From Candidatus Aminicenantota bacterium (GTDB lineage: Bacteria; Acidobacteriota; Aminicenantia; Aminicenantales; Aminicenantaceae): a stretch of 64,000 nucleotides of DNA. Positions 52,678 to 61,814 of the stretch are shown here, piece by piece. The DNA lies in contig CP070750.1 in assembly GCA_020348385.1 (NCBI GenBank), positions 1,373,041-1,437,040 on the forward strand, in the 5' to 3' direction. The notes beneath the pieces were generated by a model. It did no database searches. It worked only from the letters and a program-made list of their open reading frames with translations, and was not told the origin of the DNA. Made by a program: the position numbers and the translations under genes. Position 1 is the stretch's first letter. Every line of letters starts with the position of its first letter.

Positions 52678-53957
52678 TTGAACCTTCCTTTGAATACTCT
52701 CCTCATCCAACAAAAGAAAAGACAGGGATAAGCGTCGATAATCAGATCCAGCCGAAACATCGGATTGAGGATTCCTGTTTTGAAAAACATCCAGAGAACT
52801 AGATCCTTGTGTCTTGGGGGACATCCCTTTATTCGGCGGATTTTCTTGGCTTCCAAGCGGTCTTGGACCGAGGAACATGTTCCGATGATCAACACGCGAT
52901 CCGCTTTGACATCTCCAGGGTATTTCCCGATGACCACTGTCCATGGGGGCAGCTTTTTCCAGAGTTTTGGTTTTCTGTCTTTTATCATGTACAGCCAGTC
53001 CAGAAAAACCCCGTGACAGCCCCCTGTGCAGTAGGGCTCCCCTGTAAGGACCTGGATGTTGCAGTCCACAGCATCCACCCGGATGAATCCGGTTTTCCAT
53101 TCTTTTGTTTTTTCTTGAATGGCGGAGAGAGATATGTCTCCTTGGATGTCTATCGTGGATGGATCGATGGGGCCGTATCCTCTTTCGTGTGCCAGACGCA
53201 GATGAGGGATCTTGTGCGGATCCAAGTGAAACATGCGGGCACAAACCGAATCATGAGCAACGGGATTTGTGGCCATGATGATAATGCCCAACGGATATCC
53301 CTGTTGTGTGAGATGATTTCCTCCCATAGATATTTCCACGGCATCGGTGACGATGAAATCAGGATACCCCACCTCCAATAGATCCACGATTTTCTCATCG
53401 AGATGGCAGTTGTGGTTCCACATCCTCTCCCTGTCGCACAGGATTCCCACATTGAGTTTGATGGCGGCTGTCAGACCATGGGTTAGGGAGTTGCTTTTGA
53501 GCTTGGGGGTATAGATCAGGAAGTCGTTGTCGACTATTTTCCGATCCGTGGTGATCCGGTTGTGGATTTCCCCCTTTTTGAGGCTGACTGTTTTCTTTCT
53601 GGATTCTTCTATCGTCTGAAGTTTGATTTTGTGTCTTTTTTTAAGTGAAAAATAGCCTGCTCTCCTGAACATTCGGGATGTGGGAATACCTGCCCCGCAT
53701 TTTTCTGTAACCGTGATTTTGGGTGCAGGATTCCGGCCATCCTGAAGAGCTTGGATCAAGCCGCCCATGAATTCTGACCTGGTAAAGGCGGAAGGAGCGA
53801 TCTTGTTGTGTGCCATGACCACATTGGGCTTGATGGTGATGTCGGAAGGATGCGCTCCGGATAAACCAAATTCGGCAAGGCCATCTTGGATAACCTGTTT
53901 GATGCGGGATGGATCATAATCCGGGACTGCGCGTATGTAAACCTTCTCTCTACCCAT
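52674..53957 (-). CDS. DUF362 domain protein
   Basis: This 427-aa protein has DUF362 features: DITIKPNVVMAHNK near residue 47, FTRSEFMGGLI, KSNSLTHGLTAAIKLNVG and AHDSVCARMFHLDP. There is a Cys-containing tail (VLIIGTCSS, KGCPPRH, GEPYCTGGCHG) and a hydrophobic C-terminal end. DUF362 members are often associated with iron-sulfur or redox functions, but this one has no ferredoxin-type CxxCxxC cluster. It starts 1 nt after tatC and overlaps the aldehyde dehydrogenase gene. Function unknown. Confidence 0.8.
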   Translation of the reverse strand: MGREKVYIRAVPDYDPSRIKQVIQDGLAEFGLSGAHPSDITIKPNVVMAHNKIAPSAFTRSEFMGGLIQALQDGRNPAPKITVTEKCGAGIPTSRMFRRAGYFSLKKRHKIKLQTIEESRKKTVSLKKGEIHNRITTDRKIVDNDFLIYTPKLKSNSLTHGLTAAIKLNVGILCDRERMWNHNCHLDEKIVDLLEVGYPDFIVTDAVEISMGGNHLTQQGYPLGIIIMATNPVAHDSVCARMFHLDPHKIPHLRLAHERGYGPIDPSTIDIQGDISLSAIQEKTKEWKTGFIRVDAVDCNIQVLTGEPYCTGGCHGVFLDWLYMIKDRKPKLWKKLPPWTVVIGKYPGDVKADRVLIIGTCSSVQDRLEAKKIRRIKGCPPRHKDLVLWMFFKTGILNPMFRLDLIIDAYPCLFFCWMRRVFKGRFK

Positions 53958-53958
53958 C

Positions 53959-54735
53959 CTATCCAGCGAGATCGTTCTCTGTGTCCTCTTTTTTCTTTTT
54001 CTCTCTTTTCTTGCCGAAGATGAGGGCAATGAGAATACTCAGGCCATATAGAGCGAGCATCGGGAATGCGATGATGCTTTGGGTCATCCAATCTGGCGTA
54101 GGCGTTATGATGGCCGCTATCACAAAGACAAAAAGTACAGCGTACTTGAAATTCTTCACCATCCATCTGGCTGTGAGAATTCCCATCCGTGAAAGAAAAA
54201 AAGTGAGAGTGGGGAGTTCGAACACGAGGGCAATTCCCAGGAGTACCCGAAGTGCCAGGCTGAAGTAATCATCGATTGTGATAACCGGTTGGAATTCCGA
54301 TCCCATGCTCAGGAAAAACCGGCAGGCAAACGGAAAAACGACAAAATAACCGAAAATTGCTCCGGCTGAAAAGAAGATGGTGGTGAAAAGCACGAAGGGG
54401 ACGACGTATTTTTTTTCTTTTTTATACAGACCCGGGGCGATGAACATCCAAAGCTGATAAAAAATAAACGGCGAACTGAGGAAAAGAGACGCAAGAAATG
54501 AGACTTTGATGTACATCATGAAGGGGGCCGTGAGTTTGGTGAAGGCAAGTTCTGTTCCCTCGGGGAGATACTGGGTGACAGGCCGTGAAAGAATGTCGAA
54601 CAGTTCTTTGTGAAAGAACCAGGCAGGGACGAGGCCGACGAATAAAGCGATGAAGGAGTAAAAAAGACGCTTCCTGAGATCTTCGAGATGTTCGAGGAAG
54701 GTCATCTCGTCAGGAGACTTTCTTCCCTTCCTCAT
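53959..54735 (-). CDS. tatC: Sec-independent protein translocase subunit TatC
   Basis: This 258-aa inner-membrane protein has six helices and the TatC signatures [15 protein letters not shown] (signal-recognition Glu) and the [17 protein letters not shown] regions. It recognises twin-arginine signal peptides. It overlaps tatA by 26 nt. The C-terminus is Lys/Glu-rich. No clear Tat substrate is seen in the same operon. Confidence 0.95.
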   Translation of the reverse strand: MRKGRKSPDEMTFLEHLEDLRKRLFYSFIALFVGLVPAWFFHKELFDILSRPVTQYLPEGTELAFTKLTAPFMMYIKVSFLASLFLSSPFIFYQLWMFIAPGLYKKEKKYVVPFVLFTTIFFSAGAIFGYFVVFPFACRFFLSMGSEFQPVITIDDYFSLALRVLLGIALVFELPTLTFFLSRMGILTARWMVKNFKYAVLFVFVIAAIITPTPDWMTQSIIAFPMLALYGLSILIALIFGKKREKKKKEDTENDLAG

Positions 54736-54955
54736 CCTCTCCCACTTGTTTGTTGATCTCTTCTTTTATGTCTTTGAATTCCTCGGCATGGATCTCTTCT
54801 TCGATTTTTTCTTTGATTTCATCGGAAGTCTTGCGGAATTCTCGAAGGGCTTTGCCGATGGACCTTCCGACTTCGGGTAATTTTTTGGGGCCGAACACAA
54901 GAAGGGCTATGACTAAAATAACTAACAGTTCCGGGAATCCGATATTTCCGAACAT
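54710..54955 (-). CDS. tatA: Twin-arginine translocase subunit TatA
   Basis: This 81-aa protein has one N-terminal transmembrane helix, the [20 protein letters not shown] hinge and amphipathic helix, and an acidic tail. It forms the translocation pore with TatC. It is first in the tatA-tatC-DUF362-ALDH operon and has a good promoter at 54990-55018. Confidence 0.95.
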   Translation of the reverse strand: MFGNIGFPELLVILVIALLVFGPKKLPEVGRSIGKALREFRKTSDEIKEKIEEEIHAEEFKDIKEEINKQVGEDEEGKKVS

Positions 54956-54989
54956 TATCTTATTTCACTTGATACGAGAATGATAAGAA

Positions 54990-55018
54990 ACTATAGCTTC
55001 TTGATGGCAATAAGTCAA
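54990..55018 (-). promoter_or_regulatory. Promoter of the tat operon
   Basis: On the minus strand TTGACT (55018-55013) and TATAGT (54995-54990) are 17 bp apart, close to consensus. Transcription should start near 54983, about 28 nt before the tatA ATG. Confidence 0.6.
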
Positions 55019-55021
55019 TAG

Positions 55022-55050
55022 TAGACATTCTCCCCAGGCTTTGCTATCAT
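55022..55050 (+). promoter_or_regulatory. Promoter of the S41 peptidase gene
   Basis: TAGACA (55022-55027) and TATCAT (55045-55050) are separated by 17 bp, with the ATG at 55069 close downstream. It is back-to-back with the tat promoter. Confidence 0.5.
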
Positions 55051-55068
55051 AATACTTCAACAAGAGTC

Positions 55069-56643
55069 ATGAGATACAAGGGATTTATCTTTGTTTTATT
55101 ATTTTTTACGTTGGTCTCTGCCCCTGCTTGGGAAGAAGATATCTGGAACCTTTCCATGAACAAGATTTCAGCGATTGTCGACTTGATCGACCAGAATTAT
55201 TTCGAGGCGGTGGATCATGAAGAGCTTGCCTTTTCCTCGATAAAGGGAATGCTCCAGACATTGGATCCCCATTCCTATTTTTTAGATCCTCGCCACTTTG
55301 ACAGAGTGCGAGAGGAATACAAGGGGAAGTATTACGGTTTAGGGATTTTAATCCAGAAACAGGATAAGCGGTTGGTCGTGATTTCTCCCACCGAAGGCGG
55401 TCCAGCCTACCGATTGGGAATACGTTCGGGGGATGTCATTTCTCACATCGAAGGAGAAACAACTGAACCCATCACTTCCACCGAAGCCATGATGAGATTG
55501 CGCGGCCCGAAAGATACAAAAGTAACCATCACGATAGCCCGTGAGGGCTGGGAAGATCCCTTTGATGTGACAATCGTGCGGGAGGAGATCGCTCTCCACA
55601 GCGTTCAGTATGCCTTCATTCTCCAAGACGATATCGGTTATATTCGTATCCGGAATTTTGCCGAGACCACAACAAGAGAATTCGAAGAAAAAATGGCCTT
55701 GTTAAGCAAGCAAGGAATGAAGAAACTCATTCTCGATCTTCGTAACAATGGCGGAGGAACCTTCCTGCAATCAATTGAGTTGTCCGATGAATTTCTACCG
55801 GAGGGAACCTTGGTGGTTTCTATCAAAGGTAGAAATCGTTATCTGGACAGGAAGTATTTTGCCAAAAAAAATGGCCAACACGAAAAGATCCCGTTGGTGA
55901 TTCTTATCGATGGAGCAAGTGCCAGCGCTCCTGAGATCCTGAGTGGAGCAGTCAAGGATAATGACCGAGGATTGATCGTGGGGCAAGACTCCTGGGGAAA
56001 AGGCTTGGTGCAGACCATCGTTCCGCTGGCACCGAATGCGGCTGTGGCCCTGACGACTGCCAAGTACTACACGCCCAGCGGTCGTTCCATCCAGAGGGAT
56101 TATTCCAGTTTTGAAGATTACTATATCTACAGAAAAGAAACGCCAGAGGATCAGAGGGAAGTCTCGTACACCACGGGAGGAAGGAAGGTTCTCGGACAAG
56201 GGGGAATCACGCCGGATTACGAAGTCGAATTCCCATTCAACAGGCTTGTCTATGATCTTTTGTTAAAAGGAAATGTTTTCACCTACGCCAAAAAATTCAT
56301 AGAGAAGAAAAGACCGGTATCGGAAAACTATTTGTTTCCCGGTGATAACCGAAACAAAGATGCGGCTTCCCCAAAAAAGGCTGTCGACCAGAACTTTGTG
56401 GTTGACCAAGATATTATCGAGGACTTCAAGGCTTATATTCAGGATGAAAAATTCGAATTCGAAGAGGAAAAATTCCCAGCCGCCAAACACGAATTGAAGA
56501 GATGGCTTGAAAGGGAAATCCATTCTGCACTTTGGGGCATTGAAATGGGAGCTAAGGCTTACCAAAAAACAGACCCGGCCGTGCTGAAAGCCCTCGAAGT
56601 CTTTCCTGAAGCTGTGGCCCTCGTCAAAGACAAAATCCCTTAA
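55069..56643 (+). CDS. ctpA: S41 family C-terminal processing peptidase
   Basis: This 524-aa precursor has a signal peptide (KGFIFVLLFFTLVSAPAW), a PDZ domain about residues 90-175 (YYGLGILIQKQ to GDVISHIEGE) and the S41 catalytic core. Ser286 in GASASAPEIL and Lys311 in SWGKGLVQ are 25 residues apart as in CtpB/Prc. It degrades or processes periplasmic proteins at their C-termini. A Lys/Glu-rich C-terminal extension follows the protease domain. A 21-bp tandem repeat starts 6 bp after the stop. Confidence 0.93.
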   Translation: MRYKGFIFVLLFFTLVSAPAWEEDIWNLSMNKISAIVDLIDQNYFEAVDHEELAFSSIKGMLQTLDPHSYFLDPRHFDRVREEYKGKYYGLGILIQKQDKRLVVISPTEGGPAYRLGIRSGDVISHIEGETTEPITSTEAMMRLRGPKDTKVTITIAREGWEDPFDVTIVREEIALHSVQYAFILQDDIGYIRIRNFAETTTREFEEKMALLSKQGMKKLILDLRNNGGGTFLQSIELSDEFLPEGTLVVSIKGRNRYLDRKYFAKKNGQHEKIPLVILIDGASASAPEILSGAVKDNDRGLIVGQDSWGKGLVQTIVPLAPNAAVALTTAKYYTPSGRSIQRDYSSFEDYYIYRKETPEDQREVSYTTGGRKVLGQGGITPDYEVEFPFNRLVYDLLLKGNVFTYAKKFIEKKRPVSENYLFPGDNRNKDAASPKKAVDQNFVVDQDIIEDFKAYIQDEKFEFEEEKFPAAKHELKRWLEREIHSALWGIEMGAKAYQKTDPAVLKALEVFPEAVALVKDKIP

Positions 56644-56649
56644 CTAGGT

Positions 56650-56695
56650 CAACGCCGACCCACCCCACCCCAACGCCGACCCACCCCACCCCAAC
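56650..56695. repeat. 21-bp C-rich tandem repeat after the S41 peptidase gene
   Basis: Two full copies of a 21-bp unit (CAACGCCGACCCACCCCACC plus C) and a partial third end at AACATTAAGGTA, the same right boundary as the array at 46030-46086. It is G-poor on the sense strand. It follows the stop codon directly and no hairpin terminator is present. Confidence 0.8.
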
Positions 56696-56827
56696 ATTAA
56701 GGTATTTTGGATCGGCATCGGGTTCGTTGTGGCCCATTCTCTTTAGTCTACTACAGCTTTACAGACCACTTCTTTATCCCTCCTTTGAAGTATGGGTGGA
56801 GTGGCTGTTTAATAGTATGGGAAATGT

Positions 56828-56836
56828 TGATATAAT
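56828..56836 (+). promoter_or_regulatory. Extended -10 promoter of the rpiB-mutL operon
   Basis: TGATATAAT matches the element before the symporter operon exactly. The predicted start near 56843 leaves a leader of about 25 nt containing AGGAGG. Confidence 0.55.
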
Positions 56837-56868
56837 GGAACGACTCAAATCTTCAGGAGGATATGGAT

Positions 56869-57327
56869 ATGAAGATTGCATTGGCTTCTGATCATGCTGG
56901 TTTTGATCTGAAAAAGGGAGTTTTGAACTATCTTGATCGGAGAGGAATAGAGTGTGAAGATTTTGGCTGTGGTCCAGATGAGAGGGTGGATTATGTGGAT
57001 TACGGAGAAAAAGCTATACAGTCTATATTATCCGGAGTGTGTGATCGGGCTATACTTATTTGTGGGACAGGATTGGGAATGGCTATAGTGGCCAACAAAC
57101 ACAAAGGGATACGTGCCACTCCCTGCTGGGACGAGTATGTTGCAGAAGTTAGCCGAAGCCATAACGATTCCAATTGCCTGACTTTGGGGGGGAGAGTTTT
57201 ACCGTTGGATGAGGCTTGTCATTATGTCGATATCTGGTTGGAAACAGAGTATGAGGGAGGGAGGCATCAGCAGAGGATCGATAAGATAATGATAATAGAG
57301 GAAAAAAATTTTAAGATTGAGCCATAA
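56869..57327 (+). CDS. rpiB: Ribose-5-phosphate isomerase B
   Basis: This 152-aa enzyme has ASDHAGF at the N-terminus, the active-site CGTGLGMAIVANK and SRSHNDSNCLTLGGRV. It interconverts ribose-5-P and ribulose-5-P in the pentose phosphate pathway. The second of two in-frame ATGs is used: AGGAGG is 8 nt before it but only 2 nt before the first. Confidence 0.94.
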   Translation: MKIALASDHAGFDLKKGVLNYLDRRGIECEDFGCGPDERVDYVDYGEKAIQSILSGVCDRAILICGTGLGMAIVANKHKGIRATPCWDEYVAEVSRSHNDSNCLTLGGRVLPLDEACHYVDIWLETEYEGGRHQQRIDKIMIIEEKNFKIEP

Positions 57328-57342
57328 AGAGGGGAATACATC

Positions 57343-58800
57343 ATGTCTTCTTTCAATGAAAAAATTCAGTCCTTAGCCCAGAAAATTATACGGAACAATA
57401 TGTGGAGGCAGCGGGAATCCATCAATCTGATTCCGTCTGAGTCGACTCCGTCCCTGTTGGTCAAGATGTGTGAAATATCCGATCCCGCTGGAAGGTATGC
57501 CGAACACAGGACCATGAAAGGGCAGGAGGTTTATTTTTATCAAGGGACGGACTTCATCCGAGAAATCGAAATAGAAACCCAACAGGAACTGGGTCGCCTT
57601 TTCGGCTGTTCGGAGGTGGAGCTTCGACCGGTCAGCGGCCAGATGGCCAATGAAGTTGTTTTCAAAGCCATGGTTCGTTTCCTCAACCGCGACCGTCCCA
57701 ATGGTCAACCCATGCGCAAGATGAGATTGGTCATGAATAATGCTCTGAACAGGGGCGGGCACCTAAGCTCCCAGCCTATGGGGGCCCTATTCAACTTTGT
57801 GGATGAGGACCCGGAGACAGGGAAAGAAAAGGTTGTCAATTTCCCTGTCCTGGCGGAGAATCCTTATAAACCCGATCCTGAAAAACTGGGCGAACTTATG
57901 TCCCAGCATAAGCCTGAACTCGTCGTTTTCGGAAAGAGCATGTTTATTTATCAAGAACCGATCCGGTTTGTTTCCGATATGGTCAAAGATTGGGATGACC
58001 GCCCTGTTATCATGTACGATATGGCCCATGTTTTAGGCTTGTATGGGATTTTTCAAGAACCGCTGGCCGAGGGAGCCGATGTCATCACCGGGAGCACACA
58101 TAAAACGTTTTTTGGCCCCCAGCGAGGCCTTGTGGCCGGCAACTTTCCTAAAGGCTCCCGCTTTCGTAAGTTGTGGCTGGATATCAAGAGCCGTGCTTTT
58201 CCCGGGTCGACCAGTAATCACCACCTGGGAACATTGCTCGCTCTTTTGACGGCTACCTACGAGATGAATCAATTCAAGCAAGAGTACCAGACGCAAGTTC
58301 AAAAGAATGCCAAAGCCTATGCAAGAGCATTGAAGAAAAGGGGAGTTCCCGTCGAGGGAGACGAGAAAGATGGGTATACCCAAACCCATCAAGTTCTGAT
58401 ACGAATTAAAAAATACGGAAACGGAATGGATATCGCCCGAAAATTGGAGGAGAACAACATATTGACCAATTACCAAGCCCTGCCTGATGATGAAACATTC
58501 CTTGAGCCCAGCGGAATCCGTACGGGAGTGCAGGAGATGACCCGGTTTGGCATGAAAGAAAAAGATTTTGATGTTCTCTCGGGGTTTGTTGCCGATGTGA
58601 TTTTGGAAAACCGAGATGTTAAAGAAAAGGTGAGAGAATTCCGACAAAATTTTCTGGATATGAAGTTCTGTCTTCCAGCGAAGGAGTCCATCCAGGTTGC
58701 CGCCGAAATATTCCAGAGCATTTTTTCCTATCCTGGATTTGGCGAATTATTCATCAAATCTCTCGAAAACAACATAAAGAACTCCAAAGAAGTGAGGTAA
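57343..58800 (+). CDS. glyA: Serine hydroxymethyltransferase-like enzyme
   Basis: This 485-aa PLP enzyme has INLIPSESTPS, GRYAEHR, DMAHVLGLYG (PLP Asp/His) and STHKTFFGPQRG with the PLP-Lys. It resembles glycine/serine hydroxymethyltransferases but is longer than usual (about 415) and divergent, with a loop near residue 150. SHMT makes glycine and methylene-THF for purines, which fits the purD-purE context. A related aldolase activity cannot be ruled out. Confidence 0.82.
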   Translation: MSSFNEKIQSLAQKIIRNNMWRQRESINLIPSESTPSLLVKMCEISDPAGRYAEHRTMKGQEVYFYQGTDFIREIEIETQQELGRLFGCSEVELRPVSGQMANEVVFKAMVRFLNRDRPNGQPMRKMRLVMNNALNRGGHLSSQPMGALFNFVDEDPETGKEKVVNFPVLAENPYKPDPEKLGELMSQHKPELVVFGKSMFIYQEPIRFVSDMVKDWDDRPVIMYDMAHVLGLYGIFQEPLAEGADVITGSTHKTFFGPQRGLVAGNFPKGSRFRKLWLDIKSRAFPGSTSNHHLGTLLALLTATYEMNQFKQEYQTQVQKNAKAYARALKKRGVPVEGDEKDGYTQTHQVLIRIKKYGNGMDIARKLEENNILTNYQALPDDETFLEPSGIRTGVQEMTRFGMKEKDFDVLSGFVADVILENRDVKEKVREFRQNFLDMKFCLPAKESIQVAAEIFQSIFSYPGFGELFIKSLENNIKNSKEVR

Positions 58801-58801
58801 C

Positions 58802-60079
58802 ATGAAAATATTAATCGTAGGATCGGGAGGCCGTGAGCATGCCCTCGGATGGAAAATTTCCCAGAGTCCTTTGCTCGAAAAACTCTATTGTGCTCCGGGT
58901 AATGCCGGGACAGGAAATATCGCCGAAAATATCCCGATCAGTCCAGAGGATATCGCGGGGCTTGTGGATTTTGCAGCCAGGGAAAAGGTAGATTTGACCG
59001 TTGTCGGGCCGGAAGTGCCTCTGACTTTGGGGATCGTGGATGAATTCGAAAAACAAAGCCTTAAGATATTCGGGCCAAACAAAAACGCTGCGGAACTGGA
59101 AGGAAGCAAAATTTTTGCCAAACAGTTTATGGAGCGCCATAGGATTCCTACCGGAAAATTCGAGATCGCCGACTCTGCCGAGCAGGCAAAAAAAATCGTG
59201 GGCTCGGAGAGATTTTCCTTTCCTCTGGTAGTTAAAGCTGATGGACTGGCTGCAGGGAAAGGCGTAATACTCTGCCGCAATCAAAAACGGGCAGAGGAGG
59301 CTATCGATACCATCATGGTGAAGAAAGAATTCGGTGAAGCGGGAAACAGAACCATCATTGAAGAATTCCTGGTCGGAAAAGAAGCCTCGTTCATCGTTAT
59401 TTCCGATGGCGTTAAGATCCTCCCCCTTGTGACCACCATGGACCACAAGGCTGTTTACGATGGAGATAAAGGACCCAATACCGGAGGGATGGGAGCGATC
59501 TCTCCTTCCCCCTATATTGATCAAAAAATGTTTGACGAAATCATAAATAAGATCGTGTTCCCGACGATTACCCGAATGCTGGAGGAAGGGCGAAAGTTCA
59601 AGGGGATCCTGTATGTGGGGCTGATGTTGACGGCAGAGGGTCCGAAAGTGCTGGAATATAACTGCCGTTTCGGAGATCCGGAAACCCAGCCACAGGTGTT
59701 GAGAATGAAAGGGGATTTGTTGGAAGTGCTTCTTGCGGCGGTGGAGGGGAATGTGCTCGAAAAGGAAATCGAATGGAGCCCCAATGCATCGGGGTGTGTC
59801 GTCGCTGCCTCTGGGGGATATCCGATTAAGTATGAGAAGGGCAAAGTGATCGAGGGCCTGGATGAGGCCGCATCCTTTCCTGGCATCGAGGTCTTCCATG
59901 CAGGAACGACAGTCAGGGAGGGGCAGTATTACACAAACGGGGGAAGAGTGCTCAATATTTGCGCATCCGAGAAGACATTGGCAGAAACTATGGACAAGAT
60001 ATATCGGGCCATTTCCCGGATCTATTTCGAAGCTATGCACTGGCGCCGGGATATCGGAGCTCTAAGGGAGGAAGAATGA
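58802..60079 (+). CDS. purD: Phosphoribosylamine-glycine ligase
   Basis: This 425-aa ATP-grasp enzyme starts KILIVGSGGREHALGWK. It has PLVVKADGLAAGKGVILC for ATP binding, GPNTGGMGAISPSP and LEYNCRFGDPETQ for metal binding. It makes glycinamide ribonucleotide in de novo purine synthesis, using glycine from the preceding GlyA. It overlaps purE by 4 nt. Confidence 0.95.
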   Translation: MKILIVGSGGREHALGWKISQSPLLEKLYCAPGNAGTGNIAENIPISPEDIAGLVDFAAREKVDLTVVGPEVPLTLGIVDEFEKQSLKIFGPNKNAAELEGSKIFAKQFMERHRIPTGKFEIADSAEQAKKIVGSERFSFPLVVKADGLAAGKGVILCRNQKRAEEAIDTIMVKKEFGEAGNRTIIEEFLVGKEASFIVISDGVKILPLVTTMDHKAVYDGDKGPNTGGMGAISPSPYIDQKMFDEIINKIVFPTITRMLEEGRKFKGILYVGLMLTAEGPKVLEYNCRFGDPETQPQVLRMKGDLLEVLLAAVEGNVLEKEIEWSPNASGCVVAASGGYPIKYEKGKVIEGLDEAASFPGIEVFHAGTTVREGQYYTNGGRVLNICASEKTLAETMDKIYRAISRIYFEAMHWRRDIGALREEE

Positions 60080-60567
60080 AAGTAGGCATTTTTATAGGGA
60101 GTGATTCAGACTTTCCAATCGTGGAGGGAGCCATCCATTTGATGAAAAAATTCGATGTGAAATTCGGGCTGGAAGTGACCTCAGCCCACCGTTCGCCCGA
60201 ACGGACAAGGACACTGATTAAAAAATATGAAGAAAGCGGTGTCAGCGTTTTTATTGCGATAGCAGGGAAAGCAGCTCACCTGGCAGGAGTTGTGGCCTCT
60301 CACACCACACGTCCCGTCATAGGCGTTCCAGTCGGGGGATCGGAACTTGGTGGTTTGGATGCCCTGCTTTCCACCTCGCAGATGCCCAAGGGGATACCGG
60401 TGGCCTGCATGGGGATCGGAAAGTCGGGCGCCTCGAATGCGGCTCTTTTGGCCATCCAGATCTTGGCATTATCAGATCTCTCCTTGGAGGAAAAGCTGAA
60501 GGCCAACAGATCACAGATGGCCGCAAATGTGGAGGCTGCCTCGCAAAAGATCCAGGACAAACTATGA
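60076..60567 (+). CDS. purE: N5-carboxyaminoimidazole ribonucleotide mutase
   Basis: This 163-aa class I PurE has GSDSDFP at the start, SAHRSPERT and VPVGGSELGGLDALLST. It shifts the carboxyl group to make CAIR in purine synthesis. The ATG at 60076 overlaps the purD stop (ATGA); the earlier in-frame start lies inside purD. purK is not in the window. Confidence 0.95.
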   Translation: MKVGIFIGSDSDFPIVEGAIHLMKKFDVKFGLEVTSAHRSPERTRTLIKKYEESGVSVFIAIAGKAAHLAGVVASHTTRPVIGVPVGGSELGGLDALLSTSQMPKGIPVACMGIGKSGASNAALLAIQILALSDLSLEEKLKANRSQMAANVEAASQKIQDKL

Positions 60568-61808
60568 CCTCTTTTTCCATCCAGAGTTTTGGATGCAGGG
60601 TCAACCAAGCCGAAGCTTTTGAATGGGCGGACACGCTTCAAAGCCATGGGCTAGTTTACCGATCCGATTCCTGGCGAAGCGATATCGTTTTGGTGAACAC
60701 CTGCACCCTGACCAGTCGTGCCGATAGAGATGTGCGGCACTTTTTGAATAAAATCGGCCGGAAAAATCCCGAAGCGCGTGTGATCCTGACAGGGTGTTAT
60801 TCCGAACGATTTCTTGATGATTTTCAGAAAAATCCTCGAGTTTGGCAGGTTTTTCGGAATGATGAGAAAGAAAATCTGCCCTATAGGATACTGGCTGAGT
60901 TGGGATTCAGAGCCGAAACGGCTATTAAACCCTTCCGATCCCGTGCTCTGATTAAGATACAAGACGGATGTGACTTTCGGTGCAGTTTTTGCATCATCCC
61001 TGCTGTGCGGGGCAAAAGCGTGAGTTTGCCGGAAGAAAAAATCATGGAGCAGGTCCGCAATTACACCAAGCAGGGATACAGGGAAATTGTGTTAACCGGG
61101 ATCCATCTCTGTTCCTACGGTACTGATCGGCCGGAGGAGGATTCTCTTGTCAGCTTGCTCCAGCGTATGGAAAAAATAGAGGGATTGGGCCGGATAAGGC
61201 TCAGTTCATTAGATCCCCGTTTCCTCAATCGGAAATTGCGTGATGTCATCACGCACAGCCCGATCGTTTGTCCTCATTTCCATATTTCCCTACAGCACGG
61301 TTCTGAAGATATTCTCCGCCGCATGGGACGCAAGATCAAGGTGGAGGATTACAGGCTTATCCTGGACGACTTGCGTCAAAAAAGCCCGTATGCTGCCTTG
61401 GGAGCTGACCTGATTGTCGGTTTTCCCGGAGAAACAGAGAATGATTTTGAGAGCTTGGTTGGTTTTGTGGAAAAATCCCCTTTGACCTATTTTCACGTGT
61501 TCACTTACTCTCAACGACCTGGGACGCCAGCAGCCCGATGGAAACAGGTGGGAGAGAGGACGAAAAAGGAGAGGGCAGCCCGTTTGAGAGAGCTATCAGA
61601 AAGAAAAAGCGGTCAATTTCGCAAGGGAATGGTCGGGGGTGTTTGGGAAGGTATCATCATAAAGAAAAAAGAGGGAACTGCCCAGATTTTGACGTCGAAC
61701 TATGTGTCGGTTCATGTTTCCCCTTGTGTGGCCGTAGAAAGGGAGCGTGTGCAAGTCAAGATCACTCAATCCGAGGGAATTAAAACCCGAGGACAGATCA
61801 TCGATTGA
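60564..61808 (+). CDS. mtaB: tRNA t6A37 methylthiotransferase MtaB
   Basis: This 414-aa radical SAM enzyme has the three N-terminal cluster Cys (SFGCRVNQ, NTCTLTS, TGCYSE), the SAM cluster motif CDFRCSFC and a C-terminal TRAM domain. MtaB adds a methylthio group to t6A37 giving ms2t6A. It overlaps purE by 4 nt and precedes mutL. A second t6A modifier, TrmO, is encoded at 29884. Confidence 0.92.
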   Translation: MTSFSIQSFGCRVNQAEAFEWADTLQSHGLVYRSDSWRSDIVLVNTCTLTSRADRDVRHFLNKIGRKNPEARVILTGCYSERFLDDFQKNPRVWQVFRNDEKENLPYRILAELGFRAETAIKPFRSRALIKIQDGCDFRCSFCIIPAVRGKSVSLPEEKIMEQVRNYTKQGYREIVLTGIHLCSYGTDRPEEDSLVSLLQRMEKIEGLGRIRLSSLDPRFLNRKLRDVITHSPIVCPHFHISLQHGSEDILRRMGRKIKVEDYRLILDDLRQKSPYAALGADLIVGFPGETENDFESLVGFVEKSPLTYFHVFTYSQRPGTPAARWKQVGERTKKERAARLRELSERKSGQFRKGMVGGVWEGIIIKKKEGTAQILTSNYVSVHVSPCVAVERERVQVKITQSEGIKTRGQIID

Positions 61809-61814
61809 GGGCGG

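Noticed and set aside
52678..53244. N-terminal 189-codon extension of the aldehyde dehydrogenase frame
   Set aside because: It is a shadow of the DUF362 gene on the same strand in another frame, with Arg/Pro/Ser-rich composition. Homology starts at the ATG at 52677.
58811..60040. A 409-codon open frame on the minus strand
   Set aside because: It lies entirely antisense to purD, whose motifs are unambiguous; the antisense frame has no family features or ribosome binding site.
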